Source of the DNA: Mycobacterium kiyosense
GTDB taxonomy: Bacteria > Actinomycetota > Actinomycetes > Mycobacteriales > Mycobacteriaceae
Direction: 5' to 3'
Length of the DNA: 64,000 nucleotides
NCBI GenBank assembly: GCA_021654635.1
Contig: AP025179.1
Location: 3,968,001-4,032,000, forward strand
Part shown: positions 38,945 to 50,260 of the stretch, in pieces
Layout of the letters: every line of letters begins with the position of its first letter
How positions within the stretch are numbered: position 1 is the stretch's first letter
Made by a program: the position numbers and the translations under genes
The notes under the pieces: generated by a model
Database searches by the model: none
The model's input: only the letters and a program-made list of their open reading frames with translations
What the model was told of the DNA's origin: nothing

Positions 38945-41812
38945 CTACCCACGTTGCTTCTCCACCAACTCGAACGACTCGATGATGTCGCCTTCCTTGA
39001 TGTCCGAATAACCCAGGGTCAGACCGCATTCGAAGCCCTCGCGAACCTCGGTGACGTCGTCCTTCTCCCGGCGCAGCGAGTTGATCGACAGGTTCTCGGT
39101 GACCACGATGTTGTCCCGCAGCAACCGCGCCTTGGCGTTGCGGCGCACCACCCCGGAGGTGATCATGCAGCCGGCGATGATGCCGACCTTGGAGGACCGG
39201 AAGATCGCGCGGATCTCGGCGCGACCGAGCTGGTTCTCCTCGTAGATCGGCTTGAGCATGCCGCGCAGGGCCTTCTCGATCTCGTCGATCGCCTGGTAGA
39301 TCACCGAGTAGTAGCGGATCTCCACACCCTCGCGGTTGGCCAGCTCGGTCGCCTTGCCCTCGGCCCGCACGTTGAAGCCGATGATGATCGCGTCCGACGC
39401 CGACGCCAGGTTCACGTTGGTCTCGGTGATGCCACCGACACCGCGGTCGATGACCCGCAGGGCGACCTCGTCGTCGACCTCGATCCCCATCAGGGCCTCT
39501 TCCAGCGCCTCGACGGTACCCGCGTTGTCGCCCTTGAGGATCAGGTTCAGCTGGCTGGTTTCCTTCAGCGCCGAGTCCAGGTCCTCCAGGCTGATCCGCT
39601 TACGGCTGCGGGCGGCCAGCGCGTTGCGCTTGCGGGCGCTGCGCCGGTCGGCGATCTGGCGGGCGATGCGGTCTTCGTCGACGACCAGGAAGTTGTCACC
39701 GGCGCCGGGCACCGACGTGAAGCCGATGACCTGCACCGGACGCGACGGCAGCGCCTCCTCGACGTCGTCGCCGTGTTCGTCGACCATCCGGCGAACCCGG
39801 CCGTAGGCGTCGCCGGCGACCACCGAGTCGCCCACCCGCAGCGTGCCGCGCTGCACCAGCACGGTGGCCACCGGGCCACGGCCACGGTCCAGGTGCGCCT
39901 CGATGGCCACACCCTGGGCTTCCATGTCGGGGTTGGCCCGCAGGTCCAGGGCGGCGTCGGCGGTCAGCAGCACCGCCTCCTCGAGCGCCTCGATGTTGGT
40001 GCCCTGCTTGGCCGAGATGTCGACGAACATGGTCTCGCCGCCGAACTCCTCGGCGACCAGGCCGTACTCGGTGAGCTGACCGCGGATCTTGGCCGGGTCG
40101 GCGCCCTCCTTGTCGATCTTGTTGACCGCCACCACGATCGGCACGTCGGCCGCCTGCGCGTGGTTGATGGCCTCCACCGTCTGCGGCATCACACCGTCGT
40201 CGGCCGCGACCACCAGGATGGCGATGTCGGTGGCCTTGGCGCCGCGGGCACGCATGGCGGTGAACGCCTCGTGACCCGGGGTGTCGATGAAGGTGATCAG
40301 TCGCTCGTTGCCGTCGTGCTCGACGCTGACCTGGTAGGCGCCGATGTGCTGGGTGATGCCGCCGGCCTCGCCCTCGCGGACGTTGGCCTTACGGATGGTG
40401 TCCAGCAGGCGGGTCTTGCCGTGGTCGACGTGACCCATCACGGTGACGACCGGCGGACGCTGTTCGAGTTCCTCCTCGCCGCCCTCGTCCTCGCCGTAGG
40501 TGAGGTCGAAGGACTCCAGCAGTTCGCGGTCCTCGTCCTCCGGGCTGACCACCTGGACCACATAGTTCATCTCGCTGCCCAGCAGCTCGAGGGTCTCGTC
40601 GCCCACCGATTGGGTGGCGGTGACCATCTCCCCGAGGTTGAACAGCGCCTGCACCAGCGCGGCCGGGTTGGCGTTGATCTTGTCGGCGAAGTCGCTCAGC
40701 GAGGCGCCGCGGGCCAGCCGGATGGTCTCGCCGTTGCCGTGCGGCAGCCGCACCCCTCCGACGACCGGGGCCTGCATGTTCTCGTACTCGGCGCGTTTGG
40801 CCCGCTTGGACTTGCGGCCACGCCGGGGCGCGCCGCCGGGACGGCCGAATGCACCGGCCGCACCGCCACGCTGGCCCGGACGGCCACCGCCGCCGCCACC
40901 GCCGCCGGGGCCACCGCCACCGGGACGGCCGCGGAAGCCGCCACCGCCGCCGGGAGCGGCGCCGACGCCACCACCGCCGCGGTAGTTACCGCCGCCGCCG
41001 TCGGACCGACCGCCACTGGGGCCCCCGGGACGGGCGCCGCCGGGGCGGGGCGCACCGGTACGCGGCGGACGGGGACCGCCGGCACCACCGGGACGCGGGG
41101 GCATGCTGCCGGGCGAGGCACCGCCTGGGCGCGGTGCACCCGGACGGGGCGCACCGGGTCGCGGAGCCTGCGGATGCGGCCGCGGAATGGGCCGATCGAC
41201 GGGCTGCGCCGACGAGAACGGGTTGTTGCCGACGCGCGGGGTGCGAACGCCCGGCTTGGGCGCGGGTCCGGGCCGGGGGCCGGGTGTCATGCCCGGCTGC
41301 GGTGCCTGCGGGCTGGGCGGCTGACCCGGAGCCGGAGCTTGCGGGCCCGGGGTCGGCGGGGCCGGCGCGGTGGGCTTGGCCACCGGAGCCGTCGGAGGCG
41401 GCTGGGTGGCCGCCGCGGTGGAGGCGGCCGGAGCTGCCGGAGCTGCCGGAGCTGCCGAGGCCGCAGCGGCCGGACGGGCCGCGCGGCTGGGGTCTGCCGG
41501 CTTGGCGACGGCGGGTGACGTCGTCCCGTTGCCGACCGCCTTGTCCAGCGCCCGGTCCAGGGCGGCGTCCGACGGCTTCGCGCCGGCCGCGACCTTGTCG
41601 GGTGCCTTGGCCGCCGGGCTTTGCGCGGCGCCCTTCGCGGGTGCCGCCTTGCCGCCGCCGAACGACTCGCGTAGCCGCCGGGCTACCGGCGCCTCCACCG
41701 TCGACGACGCGGACTTGACGAATTCGCCCTGTTCATTAAGCCGGGCGAGCACTTCCTTGCTGGTGACACCGAGTTCCTTTGCCAACTCGTGTACGCGGGC
41801 CTTACCTGCCAC
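38945..41812 (-). CDS. infB: Translation initiation factor IF-2
   Basis: A 955-residue IF-2 starting at GTG 41812 after GGAGAT. The N-terminal IF2-N domain ([19 protein letters not shown]) is followed by a very long Pro/Ala/Gly/Arg-rich linker (about residues 50-330, including runs of glycine). The GTPase domain has GHVDHGKT and VNKID, and domains II-IV follow. It brings fMet-tRNA to the 30S subunit. Confidence 0.97.
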   Translation of the reverse strand: MAGKARVHELAKELGVTSKEVLARLNEQGEFVKSASSTVEAPVARRLRESFGGGKAAPAKGAAQSPAAKAPDKVAAGAKPSDAALDRALDKAVGNGTTSPAVAKPADPSRAARPAAAASAAPAAPAAPAASTAAATQPPPTAPVAKPTAPAPPTPGPQAPAPGQPPSPQAPQPGMTPGPRPGPAPKPGVRTPRVGNNPFSSAQPVDRPIPRPHPQAPRPGAPRPGAPRPGGASPGSMPPRPGGAGGPRPPRTGAPRPGGARPGGPSGGRSDGGGGNYRGGGGVGAAPGGGGGFRGRPGGGGPGGGGGGGGRPGQRGGAAGAFGRPGGAPRRGRKSKRAKRAEYENMQAPVVGGVRLPHGNGETIRLARGASLSDFADKINANPAALVQALFNLGEMVTATQSVGDETLELLGSEMNYVVQVVSPEDEDRELLESFDLTYGEDEGGEEELEQRPPVVTVMGHVDHGKTRLLDTIRKANVREGEAGGITQHIGAYQVSVEHDGNERLITFIDTPGHEAFTAMRARGAKATDIAILVVAADDGVMPQTVEAINHAQAADVPIVVAVNKIDKEGADPAKIRGQLTEYGLVAEEFGGETMFVDISAKQGTNIEALEEAVLLTADAALDLRANPDMEAQGVAIEAHLDRGRGPVATVLVQRGTLRVGDSVVAGDAYGRVRRMVDEHGDDVEEALPSRPVQVIGFTSVPGAGDNFLVVDEDRIARQIADRRSARKRNALAARSRKRISLEDLDSALKETSQLNLILKGDNAGTVEALEEALMGIEVDDEVALRVIDRGVGGITETNVNLASASDAIIIGFNVRAEGKATELANREGVEIRYYSVIYQAIDEIEKALRGMLKPIYEENQLGRAEIRAIFRSSKVGIIAGCMITSGVVRRNAKARLLRDNIVVTENLSINSLRREKDDVTEVREGFECGLTLGYSDIKEGDIIESFELVEKQRG

Positions 41813-41887
41813 TACATCTCCTGTCTATGAGGCGACAGTGGTGGGCCGCGCCTCGGTTATTAGCTATGACGCATGGTCATCGGGACT

Positions 41888-42244
41888 TCACGGTGTGCTC
41901 ATGTTCGTTGCTACCTGTTCTGTTGCCCGGTGGGACGAGCTGAACTGCTCGACCACCGCGGATGTGTCCGGCGAACCGGTGATGCGCAGCGCTCGGGTGA
42001 AAGCTCGCCGCCGAATCGCCAGTTGTACGCACTGCGGGTCGGGATGCAGCCATGCACCTCGCCCCGGCAGGCTGGCAGCCTGGTCAACGATCACGGCGTA
42101 CCCGCCATTCCCGTCCGACCGAGCCACTACGCGCAGCAGTTCGACGGCCAACTCTCGCTTCCGGCATCCGACGCACGTCCGCACCGGTCCACTGGGCTTA
42201 TCGGGACGTCCGTGCGCTGATGCCGGAGGCTCGCGCTGGATCAC
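41888..42244 (-). CDS. ylxR: YlxR-family (DUF448) RNA-binding protein
   Basis: A 118-residue protein from GTG 42244 with the signature GPVRTCVGCRKRELAVELLR and PGRGAWLHPD. It sits between nusA and infB as in most bacteria and may bind RNA or act as a nucleoid/transcription factor. Confidence 0.88.
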   Translation of the reverse strand: MIQREPPASAHGRPDKPSGPVRTCVGCRKRELAVELLRVVARSDGNGGYAVIVDQAASLPGRGAWLHPDPQCVQLAIRRRAFTRALRITGSPDTSAVVEQFSSSHRATEQVATNMSTP

Positions 42245-42316
42245 GGCTCAGTCTAGCGTCACCGAAGTACTGCTCCGAACCACCCGGCGGGCAGCAGTGG
42301 TCCGCGGCCCGGCCGA

Positions 42317-43360
42317 TTAGTGCTCGTGCGCCATTCCGTGACTGGCCCCCTGCTCCGGCTGGTCTCCGGACGGACCCGGCGAGTCACCGCGGATGTCGAT
42401 GCGCCAGCCGGTCAGCCGGGCCGCCAGCCTGGCGTTCTGTCCTTCCTTGCCGATCGCCAGGGACAGCTGGAAGTCGGGCACCACCACGCGCGCGGCCCGG
42501 GCGGTCTGGTCGATCACCTGCACCGAGACGACCTTGGCCGGCGACAGCGCGTTGGCCACGAAGCGGGCCGGGTCTTCGTCGAAGTCGATGATGTCGATCT
42601 TCTCCCCGGACAGCTCGCTCATCACGTTGCGGACCCGCTGACCCATCGGACCGATGCAGGCGCCCTTGGCGTTCAAGCCCGCGACGTTGGACTTCACCGC
42701 GATCTTGGAGCGATGGCCGGCCTCGCGGGCCACCGCGACGATCTCGACCGATCCGTCGGCGATCTCGGGCACTTCCAGCGAGAACAGCTTGCGCACCAGG
42801 TTGGGGTGGGTGCGCGACAGCGTGATCACCGGCTCGCGGGCGCCGCGGCTCACGCCGACGACATAGCAGCGCACCCGGTTGCCGTGTTCGTAACTTTCGC
42901 CGGGGACCTGCTCGGCGGCTGGGATGACGCCCTCGGAGGCCTTGGCCTCGGTGCCCATCCGCACCACCACCAGCCCGCGGGCGTTGGCCCGGCTGTCGCG
43001 CTGGATGACCCCGGCGACGATTTCGCCCTCCCGGGTGGAGAACTCACCGAAGGTGCGCTCGTTCTCGGCGTCCCGGAAACGCTGCAGCATCACCTGGCGC
43101 GCGGTGGTGGCGGCGATGCGGCCGAAACCCTCCGGGGTGTCGTCCCACTCGCTGATCAGGTTGCCTTCGTCGTCGGTCTCGCAGGCGATCACCCGCACCA
43201 CACCGCTCTTACGGTCGATCTCGATACGCGCCTCGGTCTGGTGGCCCTGGGTGTGCCGGTACGCGGTGAGCAGCGCGGACTTGATCGTCTCGAGCAGTTC
43301 GTTGACCGAGATACCCCGGTCCACTTCGATCGCGTGCAGCGCGGCCATGTCGATGTTCAC
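42317..43360 (-). CDS. nusA: Transcription termination/antitermination factor NusA
   Basis: A 347-residue NusA: N-terminal RNA-polymerase-binding domain, S1 domain ([20 protein letters not shown]) and two KH domains ([37 protein letters not shown]). GTG start. The start region overlaps the rimP stop by 4 bases. Confidence 0.96.
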   Translation of the reverse strand: MNIDMAALHAIEVDRGISVNELLETIKSALLTAYRHTQGHQTEARIEIDRKSGVVRVIACETDDEGNLISEWDDTPEGFGRIAATTARQVMLQRFRDAENERTFGEFSTREGEIVAGVIQRDSRANARGLVVVRMGTEAKASEGVIPAAEQVPGESYEHGNRVRCYVVGVSRGAREPVITLSRTHPNLVRKLFSLEVPEIADGSVEIVAVAREAGHRSKIAVKSNVAGLNAKGACIGPMGQRVRNVMSELSGEKIDIIDFDEDPARFVANALSPAKVVSVQVIDQTARAARVVVPDFQLSLAIGKEGQNARLAARLTGWRIDIRGDSPGPSGDQPEQGASHGMAHEH

Positions 43361-43905
43361 GTTCCGCCCTCCATCCCCTGCGCCAATTCCAGCTCGGCTT
43401 GTGCCGGCGGCGAAAATTCAACCTGCACAACAGCTTTGACGATCTCGGCGAGCGGGACTTCGCGTATCGCCAGGTCTCGTCCGGCGCGCACCACCAGAGC
43501 CACCGAGTCGTCCCTCATCGGGCCGACCCGGCCCGTCAACCGCGATCCGTCTGCCAGCGTGACGTCCACTTTGCGCCCGCGCGCCCGGCGGAAGTGCTTT
43601 TCGCTGGTCAACGGACGCTCCACACCCGGAGAGCTGACCTCGAGGATGTAGGTGTCCGTCCCGCCGCGGTTCGCGCCGGCCGACCCGTCGAGGCCGTCCA
43701 GGCCGTCCAGCAGGTTCGACGCCGAGCGGGACAGCTCCGCGATGGTGTCCAGATCCAGGGCCTGATCGCCGTCGGCGACCACGGTGATGCGCGGCGGACG
43801 GCAGCGGCTGTCGATGACCACGTCTTCGATCTCGTAACCGGCGCGCGCGAACTCAGCGCTGAGCAGCTCGATCACCTGCTCCTGCGAAGGTAGCCCGATG
43901 GTCAC
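43357..43905 (-). CDS. rimP: Ribosome maturation factor RimP
   Basis: A 182-residue protein starting at GTG 43905 with GGAG upstream. Motifs [20 protein letters not shown] and [13 protein letters not shown] are family signatures. First gene of the rimP-nusA-ylxR-infB-rbfA run that equips ribosome assembly and transcription. A DGLDGLDG repeat lies in the acidic loop. Confidence 0.93.
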   Translation of the reverse strand: MTIGLPSQEQVIELLSAEFARAGYEIEDVVIDSRCRPPRITVVADGDQALDLDTIAELSRSASNLLDGLDGLDGSAGANRGGTDTYILEVSSPGVERPLTSEKHFRRARGRKVDVTLADGSRLTGRVGPMRDDSVALVVRAGRDLAIREVPLAEIVKAVVQVEFSPPAQAELELAQGMEGGT

Positions 43906-44110
43906 GGCGAGCTCCTGATCTTGAGTTGTGGTCGTTCGACGGTCCCCCGGCGGGGTCGCCACCCAGACTTGCGGCCAGCTCACAACGATACGCCAGGAAT
44001 GAGCAATGACGCCTTGATCACGTCGTCGGGCCCGACGGGCTACGCCTGCCCCCGACTGCCGATGTGTCCGCCGGTTGCCGTGACGTCGGCCACGGTGAGG
44101 TGATGGCAGG

Positions 44111-44659
44111 ATGTGGGGCGTGTCCAGAGCAGTGCCGGTGATCAGTCGGCGGGGTGTGCTGGCCGGCGGTGCGGCACTCGCCGCGCTCGGGGTGATCACC
44201 GCCTGCGGCGAGTCGGCGCCCAAGCCGCCCGTCGTCGAGGAGTTGCTGGGTCCGCTGGAACAGGCCCGGCACGACAGCGCGCTGGCCAGCGCGGCCGCCG
44301 GAGCCGTAGGCAGCCCGCCCCAGATTGCGGCCGCGTTGAGCGTGGTCGCCACCCAGCGCGCCGCGCATGCCCGGGCGCTGTCCACCGAGATCGCCCGCGC
44401 CGCGGGCAAGCTGGTCTCCTCGACGAGCGAGACGAGCAGTAGCAGCAGCAGCGCCAGCCCGGCGGGCGAGCCGGAGGCACCGCCACCCCCGCCACCGGCC
44501 GTCTCGGACGTCATCGACTCGCTGCGCAAGTCGGCCGAGGACGCCAACCGACTGGTGGCGAGCTCGTCGGGCTACCGGGCCGGGCTGCTCGGATCGATCG
44601 CAGCGTCGTGCACCGCGTCGGCCACCGTCGCCCTGGTACCGGGGGGACCGTCGATATGA
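44111..44659 (+). CDS. Putative Tat-type lipoprotein (Rv2843-like)
   Basis: A 182-residue protein. The leader [18 protein letters not shown] with twin arginines ends in a lipobox ITAC. It has an Ala-rich helical region and a low-complexity linker of Ser then Pro runs (six Ser; PPPPPPA). GTG at 44120 is a likely alternative start. It ends in an ATGA overlap with the DUF4439 gene. Function unknown. Confidence 0.7.
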   Translation: MWGVSRAVPVISRRGVLAGGAALAALGVITACGESAPKPPVVEELLGPLEQARHDSALASAAAGAVGSPPQIAAALSVVATQRAAHARALSTEIARAAGKLVSSTSETSSSSSSASPAGEPEAPPPPPPAVSDVIDSLRKSAEDANRLVASSSGYRAGLLGSIAASCTASATVALVPGGPSI

Positions 44660-45120
44660 CCGGCCCGAAGCGGGCGCCGGCGGGAAAGGACGCGGACGTG
44701 GCGGCGCTGGGCGAGGCGCTCGCCGTCGAACACGCCACCATCTACGGCTACGGCATCGTGTCGGCGATGTCGCCGCCCAGCGTCAACGATCTGGTGGTGG
44801 AGGCGCTCAACCAGCACCGGCAGCGGCGCGACGATGTGATCGCGATGCTGACCGCACGCAAGGCCAGCGTGCCGGTGGCCGCGGCCGGCTACCAGCTGCC
44901 CTCGCCGGTAGCCAGCCCCTCGGAAGCGGCCCGGCTGGCGGCGCGGATGGAAAACGACGGCGCCACGGCGTGGCGGGCGGTCGTGGAGCACGCCGACACC
45001 GCCGAGGACCGCGCGTTCGCCTCCACCGCGCTGACCCAGAGCGCGGTGCTGGCCGCCCGCTGGAACAAGGTGCTGGGCGGCTGGCCCATCACCACGTCGT
45101 TCCCGGGCGGCTCGGAGTAG
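44656..45120 (+). CDS. DUF4439 ferritin-like protein (Rv2844-like)
   Basis: A 154-residue helical protein. EALAVEHATIYGYGIVSA and NQHRQRRDDVIAML look like ferritin-like helices with Glu/His positions (EHA, HRQRRD). Coupled to the preceding lipoprotein gene by ATGA and convergent with proS. Function unknown. Confidence 0.75.
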   Translation: MTGPKRAPAGKDADVAALGEALAVEHATIYGYGIVSAMSPPSVNDLVVEALNQHRQRRDDVIAMLTARKASVPVAAAGYQLPSPVASPSEAARLAARMENDGATAWRAVVEHADTAEDRAFASTALTQSAVLAARWNKVLGGWPITTSFPGGSE

Positions 45121-45121
45121 G

Positions 45122-46866
45122 TCAGCGGCTCATGGCGGCGACGAGGTCGGTGGCCAGGGAGTCGCCGACGCCCAGTTCGGTGGTCTGTCCGGCGAACCGG
45201 TCGCGCAGCTCCACCCGGCCGTCCGCCCAGCCCCGGCCGACCACGACCACCCAGGGCATGCCGAGCAGTTCGGCGTCCCTGAACTTCACCCCGGGGGATG
45301 CCTGACGGTCGTCGAGCAGGACCTCGACACCGACTTTGTCCAGTTCGGCGGCCAGCTTCTCCGCGCCCAGCCGAGCCTCGGGGTCTTTGTTGGCGATCAC
45401 CAGATGCACGTCGAACGGCGCTATCGACGACGGCCAGCGCAGCCCGAGTTCGTCGTGGTGCTGTTCGGCCACGACGGCGACCAGCCGGGACACCCCGATG
45501 CCGTAGGAGCCCATGGTCAGCCGGACCGGCTTGCCGTCCTCGCCGAGCACGTCGGCGGTGAACGCGTCGGCGTATTTGCGGCCGAGCTGGAAGATGTGCC
45601 CGATCTCGATGCCGCGCGCCATGACCAACGGCCCGGCGCCGTCCGGCGAGGGATCGCCTTCGCGTACCTCGGCGGCCTCGATGGTGCCGTCGGCGGTGAA
45701 GTCGCGCCCGGCGACCAGGCCGACGACGTGGCGGCCGGGTTCGTCGGCGCCGGTGATCCGGCTGCTGCCGTCCACCACCCGGGGTCGACGAGGAAGCGAA
45801 CCTTGTTCTCCCGCAACGCTTTCGGGCCGATGTAGCCCTTTACCAGGAATGGGTGCCGGGCGAAGTCGGCGTCGTCGAGCAGCGCGTACTCGGCGGGTTC
45901 CAGCGCGGCGGCCAGCCGCTTGTCGTCAACCTCGCGGTCGCCTGGGACGCCGATGGCCAGCAGCTCCCACTCCCCGCCCGGCTGGCGAACCTTGACCAGG
46001 ACGTTCTTCAGGGTGTCGGCGGCGGTGACGGTGCGGTCCAGCGCCGCGTTGGCCCAGTCGACCAGGGTGGCGATGGTCGGGGTGTCGCCGGTGTCGTGGA
46101 CCTGCGCCTCGGGCAATCCGTCGGTGGGCCGGCTCTCCGGGCGGGCGGTGACGACGGCTTCGACATTGGCGGCGTATCCGGATTCCGGGCAGCGGACGAA
46201 AGTGTCCTCGCCGATCGGGCTCTCGGCCAAAAATTCCTCGGAGGCACTGCCGCCCATCGCGCCGGAGACCGCCGATACGACGACGTAGCGCACCTGCAGC
46301 CGGTCGAAGATGCGCTGGTAGGCCTCGCGGTGGGCGTGATAGGACGCTTTGAGCCCGGCGGCGTCGATGTCGAAGGAGTAGGAGTCCTTCATCACGAATT
46401 CGCGGCCGCGCAGGATCCCGGCCCGGGGGCGGGCCTCGTCGCGGAACTTGGTCTGGATTTGGTACAGCGTGAGCGGGAAGTCCTTGTAGGAGCTGTACTC
46501 GCCCTTGACGGTCAGGGTGAAAATCTCTTCGTGGGTGGGGCCCAGCAGGTAGTCGTTGCCGCGCCGGTCCTTGACCCGGAACACGCCGTCGCCGTACTCG
46601 GTCCAGCGGTTGGTGGTTTCGTAGGGCGCGCGGGGCAGCAGCGCCGGCAGCAGGATCTCCTGGCCCCCGATGGCGTTCATCTCCTCGCGGACGACGCGTT
46701 CGATGTTGCGCAGCACTCTCAGGCCCAGCGGCAGCCAGCTGTACATGCCCGGCGCGACGGGTCGGACGTACCCGGCGCGGATCAGCAGTTTGTGGCTGGG
46801 CACTTCGGCGTCGGCGGGGTCGTCGCGCAGCGTGCGCAGGAACAGCTCGGACATCCGGGTGATCAC
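45122..46866 (-). CDS. proS: Prolyl-tRNA synthetase (single-base frameshift near 45781)
   Basis: The N-terminal part ([20 protein letters not shown], catalytic motifs around [18 protein letters not shown]) runs in one frame to VRFLVDPG near 45781. The C-terminal part ([20 protein letters not shown] to the anticodon-binding domain) continues in another frame to 45122. Adding one base to the G run at 45781-45784 restores a bacterial-type ProRS of about 582 residues. GTG 46866 matches the Mtb start. The gene is essential, so an error in the sequence is more likely than a real mutation. Confidence 0.88.
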
Positions 46867-46940
46867 AGGCGGCAAGCCTAGCTTGGTGGCCAGGGACGGG
46901 CCGCCGAGGAGTCAGCTGGTGGCTGCGCCAGGCGGTTTGC

Positions 46941-47135
46941 GTTGAAGGCAGGGCGTTGGGTGTGAACGCAGGGCTTTGGGTGTGAAGTCAGGGCGTTGAG
47001 TGTGACGTTAGGGCGTTGAGTGTGACGTTAGGGCGTTGAGTGTGAAGGCAGGGCGGCTTTTTTGCAGAATTCCCGCCCAGGCTTCACACCGAAAGCCGAG
47101 GCTTCACACTCAAAGCCCAGGCTTCACCTGCTATA
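46941..47135. repeat. 20-bp tandem repeats followed by inverted copies
   Basis: Six direct units in exact 20-base phase (46941-47060; core TGTGAAGTCAGGGCGTTGAG) are followed by a 15-base centre and three inverted units (47076-47135; CCCAGGCTTCACACTCAAAG). The units at 47001 and 47021 are identical. The array can fold into a long hairpin. It lies in the 388-base gap between efpA and proS, where I see no gene. Confidence 0.85.
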
Positions 47136-47254
47136 AGCGCGGAGAACGGCGGTGGTCGCTTTGCGGCCTTCCCTGCGTGTCGATGGGAGTGGGCGGCCGG
47201 AGACTCAGCAGCTACCCGGCCACCGGCCTGGCAATGCGGCCAAGCTTAGGAGGA

Positions 47255-48847
47255 TCAAAGCTCCCCGGCGTCCATCGCTTCCTTGACTTCCTGCGCGTGC
47301 GCGACCTGCTCGGGCGTGTACCCGATGAACAGCGCCGCACAGCCCACGATGACGGCCGCGCCGGCCACCCACAGCAGCCCGTAGGTGTAGCCGTGGTCGA
47401 GCGCCCGCAACTGCGCGTCGTTCATGAACTTCACCGGGCCGGTGGTGCCGCCCAGGAACAGGGTGCGGGAGGTGATCACGGCCTGGATGACGGCCAGCAC
47501 CAGCGGGCCACCCAGGCTCTGCAGCATCAGCGTCAGCGCCGAAACCGGTCCGATCTGGTCGAATCCGACGCCGGCGATGGCCGACAGGGTCAGCGGCACG
47601 ACGACCATACCGATCCCGATGCCGCCGACGACGATCGGCATCACCAGGTTCGGGAAGTACGGCACGCCGCGGTGCATGAACATCGAGCCGTAGATCATGG
47701 CGCCCAGTAGCAGCCAGCCGCCGCCGATCGTCAGCACCCGCGGCGAGAACCGGGACACCAGCTGCGAGGAGATGCCCAGACCGATGCCCATCGCGATGAC
47801 GAACGGGATGAAGCCGATGCCCGCCCGCAGCGCGCTGTAGCCGAGGATGTCCTGCACGTACAGGCCGATGCAGACGGTGAGGCTGAACATGACACCGCCG
47901 GCCAGCAGGATGGCCACGAAGGTGACCAGCCGGTTGCGGTCACGGAACAGCTCGAACGGGATGACCGGGTTCTCGGCCTTGCGCTCGACGATGGCGAACG
48001 CGATGGCAGCCGCCCCGGCGACCAGGCCGGAGCCGATGGTGGTGACCGAGATCCAGCCCTTCTCCGGGCCGATCGAGAAGGCAAAGACGGCCGCGGTGCA
48101 CGCCAGCGTGGCCAGCATGGCGCCGGTGGCGTCGAGCTTCATCCGCTCCCGGTTGGTCTCTCGCAGCGCGGTGCGGGCCAGGTAGATCATCACCAGCCCG
48201 ATCGGCACGTTCACCAGGAACGCCAGCCGCCAGGAGTATTCGGTCAGGAAGCCACCGACGACCAGGCCCATCACCGAGCCGATCGCCGTCATGGCGGCGA
48301 ACACCGCGGTGGCGAAGTTACGCGCCGGGCCCTTGGGGAATGTGGTCGCCACCAGGGCCAGTCCGGTGGGAGATGCGATCGCCGACCCCACGCCTTGGGA
48401 CAGCCGGGCGATGACCATGGTCGCCTCGTCCCAGGCGACCGCGCACAGCACCGAGGAGATGGTGAACAGCGCGACGCCGACGATGAACGTTCGTTTGCGG
48501 CCGATGGTGTCGCCGAGGCGACCGCCGAGCAGCATCAGCCCGCCGAAGGTCAGCACGTAGGCGGTGATCACCCAGCTCCGGCCCGCGTCGGACAGGCTGA
48601 GCTCGTTCTGGATCTTAGGAAGCGCCACGATCGCGACGGTGCTGTCCATCGTTGCCAGCAGCTGCATCCCGCCGATCGCGATGACCGCGGCGATGAACCG
48701 GCGCGACGGCAGCCATGTCGGGTAATACCTGCTCATGCGCTGCAAAGCGGTCTCCACCGATCGCGTGGGACGCTCCTGGGCCGAACGTTCTGAGCGTCCA
48801 TCAGTCCAAGTGTGGACTGTCCGCTCGGATTCGTTGAGAGCCGTCAT
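47255..48847 (-). CDS. efpA: MFS drug/lipid transporter EfpA
   Basis: A 530-residue major facilitator protein of the 14-helix type. Motif A GGRLGDTIGRKRTF and the helix-5 motif GSVMGLVVGGFLTEYSWR are present. An unusual hydrophilic N-terminus of about 50 residues precedes helix 1. EfpA is an essential exporter in Mtb. Preceded by a T-rich leader. Confidence 0.92.
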   Translation of the reverse strand: MTALNESERTVHTWTDGRSERSAQERPTRSVETALQRMSRYYPTWLPSRRFIAAVIAIGGMQLLATMDSTVAIVALPKIQNELSLSDAGRSWVITAYVLTFGGLMLLGGRLGDTIGRKRTFIVGVALFTISSVLCAVAWDEATMVIARLSQGVGSAIASPTGLALVATTFPKGPARNFATAVFAAMTAIGSVMGLVVGGFLTEYSWRLAFLVNVPIGLVMIYLARTALRETNRERMKLDATGAMLATLACTAAVFAFSIGPEKGWISVTTIGSGLVAGAAAIAFAIVERKAENPVIPFELFRDRNRLVTFVAILLAGGVMFSLTVCIGLYVQDILGYSALRAGIGFIPFVIAMGIGLGISSQLVSRFSPRVLTIGGGWLLLGAMIYGSMFMHRGVPYFPNLVMPIVVGGIGIGMVVVPLTLSAIAGVGFDQIGPVSALTLMLQSLGGPLVLAVIQAVITSRTLFLGGTTGPVKFMNDAQLRALDHGYTYGLLWVAGAAVIVGCAALFIGYTPEQVAHAQEVKEAMDAGEL

Positions 48848-48880
48848 AGCGGGTTACCTTACAGTAATCTTAAGAATTGT

Positions 48881-50113
48881 TTAAACCCCAGCCGGCCCGG
48901 AGGCCATTTGCAGGCCTACGACGGGGCCGATAACGATGATCGCGGGAGGTCGGATGCCTTCCGCACGGATTTTCTCCGGCGTGTCCGCCAATGTCGCCCG
49001 CAGCGTCAGCTGTGCCGCCGTGGTGCCGTGCTGCACCACCAAGACGGGTGTTTGCGCAGGTCGGCCGCCTTTCAGCAACGCCGCGGCGAAGAGTTCGACG
49101 CGTTCCACCGCCATCAGCAACACGATCGTTCCGGTCATTGCTGCCAAAGCATCCCAATTCACTAACGATTCGGGATGGTCGGGCGCCAGGTGCCCGCTGA
49201 CCACCACAAATTCGTGATTTACGGCCCGGTGCGTGACCGGAACACCCGCCGCGGCCGGTACTGCTATGGCACTTGTCACACCTGGCACCACGGTCACCGG
49301 AATCCCGGCCTCGGCGCACGCCTGCACCTCCTCGAATCCCCGGGCGAAGACGAACGGATCCCCGCCTTTGAGTCGCACGACGAACTTCCCGGCCCGGGCC
49401 CGCTCGATCAGGACGGCGTTGATGGCGTCCTGGGCCATGGCCCGGCCGTAGGGGATCTTGGCCGCGTCGATGATCTCGACGTGCGGGCCGAGCTCGGCAA
49501 GCAGCTCGGCCGGCGCGAGCCGGTCTGTGACCACCACGTCGGCTTGGGCGAGCAGCCGGCGACCGCGCACCGTGATCAGTTCCGGGTCGCCCGGGCCGCC
49601 CCCGACCAGCGCCACCCGGCCGGGCTCGGTGTCGGAGTTCTCGATGCCGGAGTTTTCGGTGCTGATGAGCCCCTGCTGCAGCGCCTCACGGATGGCCGAG
49701 CGGATGGCCGCCGAACGGCGATGCTCGCCGCCGGCCAGCACTCCCACCGAAAGGCCCGCGTAACTGAACGTTGCCGGGGTGACCGCGGTGCCCTCCACGG
49801 CGATGTCGGCCCGCACGCAGAAAATCCGCCGGCGTTCGGCCTCGGCCACCACGGCGGCGTTGACCTGCGGATCATTGGTGGCTGCGAGTGCATACCAGGC
49901 GTCTTGCAGATCGCCGTCGCGGTACTCGCGCACCGACAGGGTGATGCCTTCCATCGCCTCCACGGAGCGGGTGGCGCTGCGCGAGACGACGTGCACGTCG
50001 GCGCCGCTGGCGATCAGCAGCGGTAACCGGCGCTGCGCGACGCTGCCCCCGCCGACGACGACGACTTTGCGGCCGGCCAGTCGCAGTCCCGCGAGGTAGG
50101 GGCTCTCGGTCAC
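48881..50113 (-). CDS. cysG: CysG-like siroheme/cobalamin enzyme (precorrin-2 dehydrogenase + SUMT)
   Basis: A 410-residue fusion. The N-terminal domain (VVVVGGGSVAQRRLPLLI) is NAD-dependent precorrin-2 dehydrogenase/ferrochelatase. The C-terminal domain (LVGGGPGDPELITVRGRRLL, VVPGVTSAIAVPAAAGVPVT) is uroporphyrinogen-III methyltransferase. It makes precorrin-2 for siroheme and vitamin B12. GTG start 50113. Confidence 0.92.
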   Translation of the reverse strand: MTESPYLAGLRLAGRKVVVVGGGSVAQRRLPLLIASGADVHVVSRSATRSVEAMEGITLSVREYRDGDLQDAWYALAATNDPQVNAAVVAEAERRRIFCVRADIAVEGTAVTPATFSYAGLSVGVLAGGEHRRSAAIRSAIREALQQGLISTENSGIENSDTEPGRVALVGGGPGDPELITVRGRRLLAQADVVVTDRLAPAELLAELGPHVEIIDAAKIPYGRAMAQDAINAVLIERARAGKFVVRLKGGDPFVFARGFEEVQACAEAGIPVTVVPGVTSAIAVPAAAGVPVTHRAVNHEFVVVSGHLAPDHPESLVNWDALAAMTGTIVLLMAVERVELFAAALLKGGRPAQTPVLVVQHGTTAAQLTLRATLADTPEKIRAEGIRPPAIIVIGPVVGLQMASGPAGV

Positions 50114-50211
50114 CGGGCAAGCTTAATGTTCGGCCGCCGGGGGCGTTCGGCCGCGAGTATGACTGCGGGTGCGATTGCGGGTGCGACCGCGCCGCGGATT
50201 GCGGTGCTGAA

Positions 50212-50260
50212 TTTCGCGGTGCCGTTACGCGGCGACAGTCGCGGCCGTTACGTTCGCGGG
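50212..50260. repeat. Dispersed intergenic motif, copy at cobB 3' end
   Basis: TTTCGCGGTGCCGTTACG followed by a partly repeated CCGTTACGTTCGCGGG. It overlaps the cobB stop and shares CGTTACG-TCGCG with the copies at 22204 and 24766. Confidence 0.4.

Noticed and set aside
38954..41518. An 854-codon plus-strand frame opposite infB
   Set aside because: Its protein is low-complexity His/Gln/Leu and Arg-rich, a mirror of the IF-2 gene codon pattern; infB is certain.
46941..47135. The 20-bp array as a CRISPR
   Set aside because: Units are contiguous with no unique spacers, and inverted copies follow; no cas genes are nearby.
50113..50247. A cobalamin riboswitch near the cobalamin genes
   Set aside because: No B12-box-like sequence or leader of sufficient length is visible between cysG and cobB.
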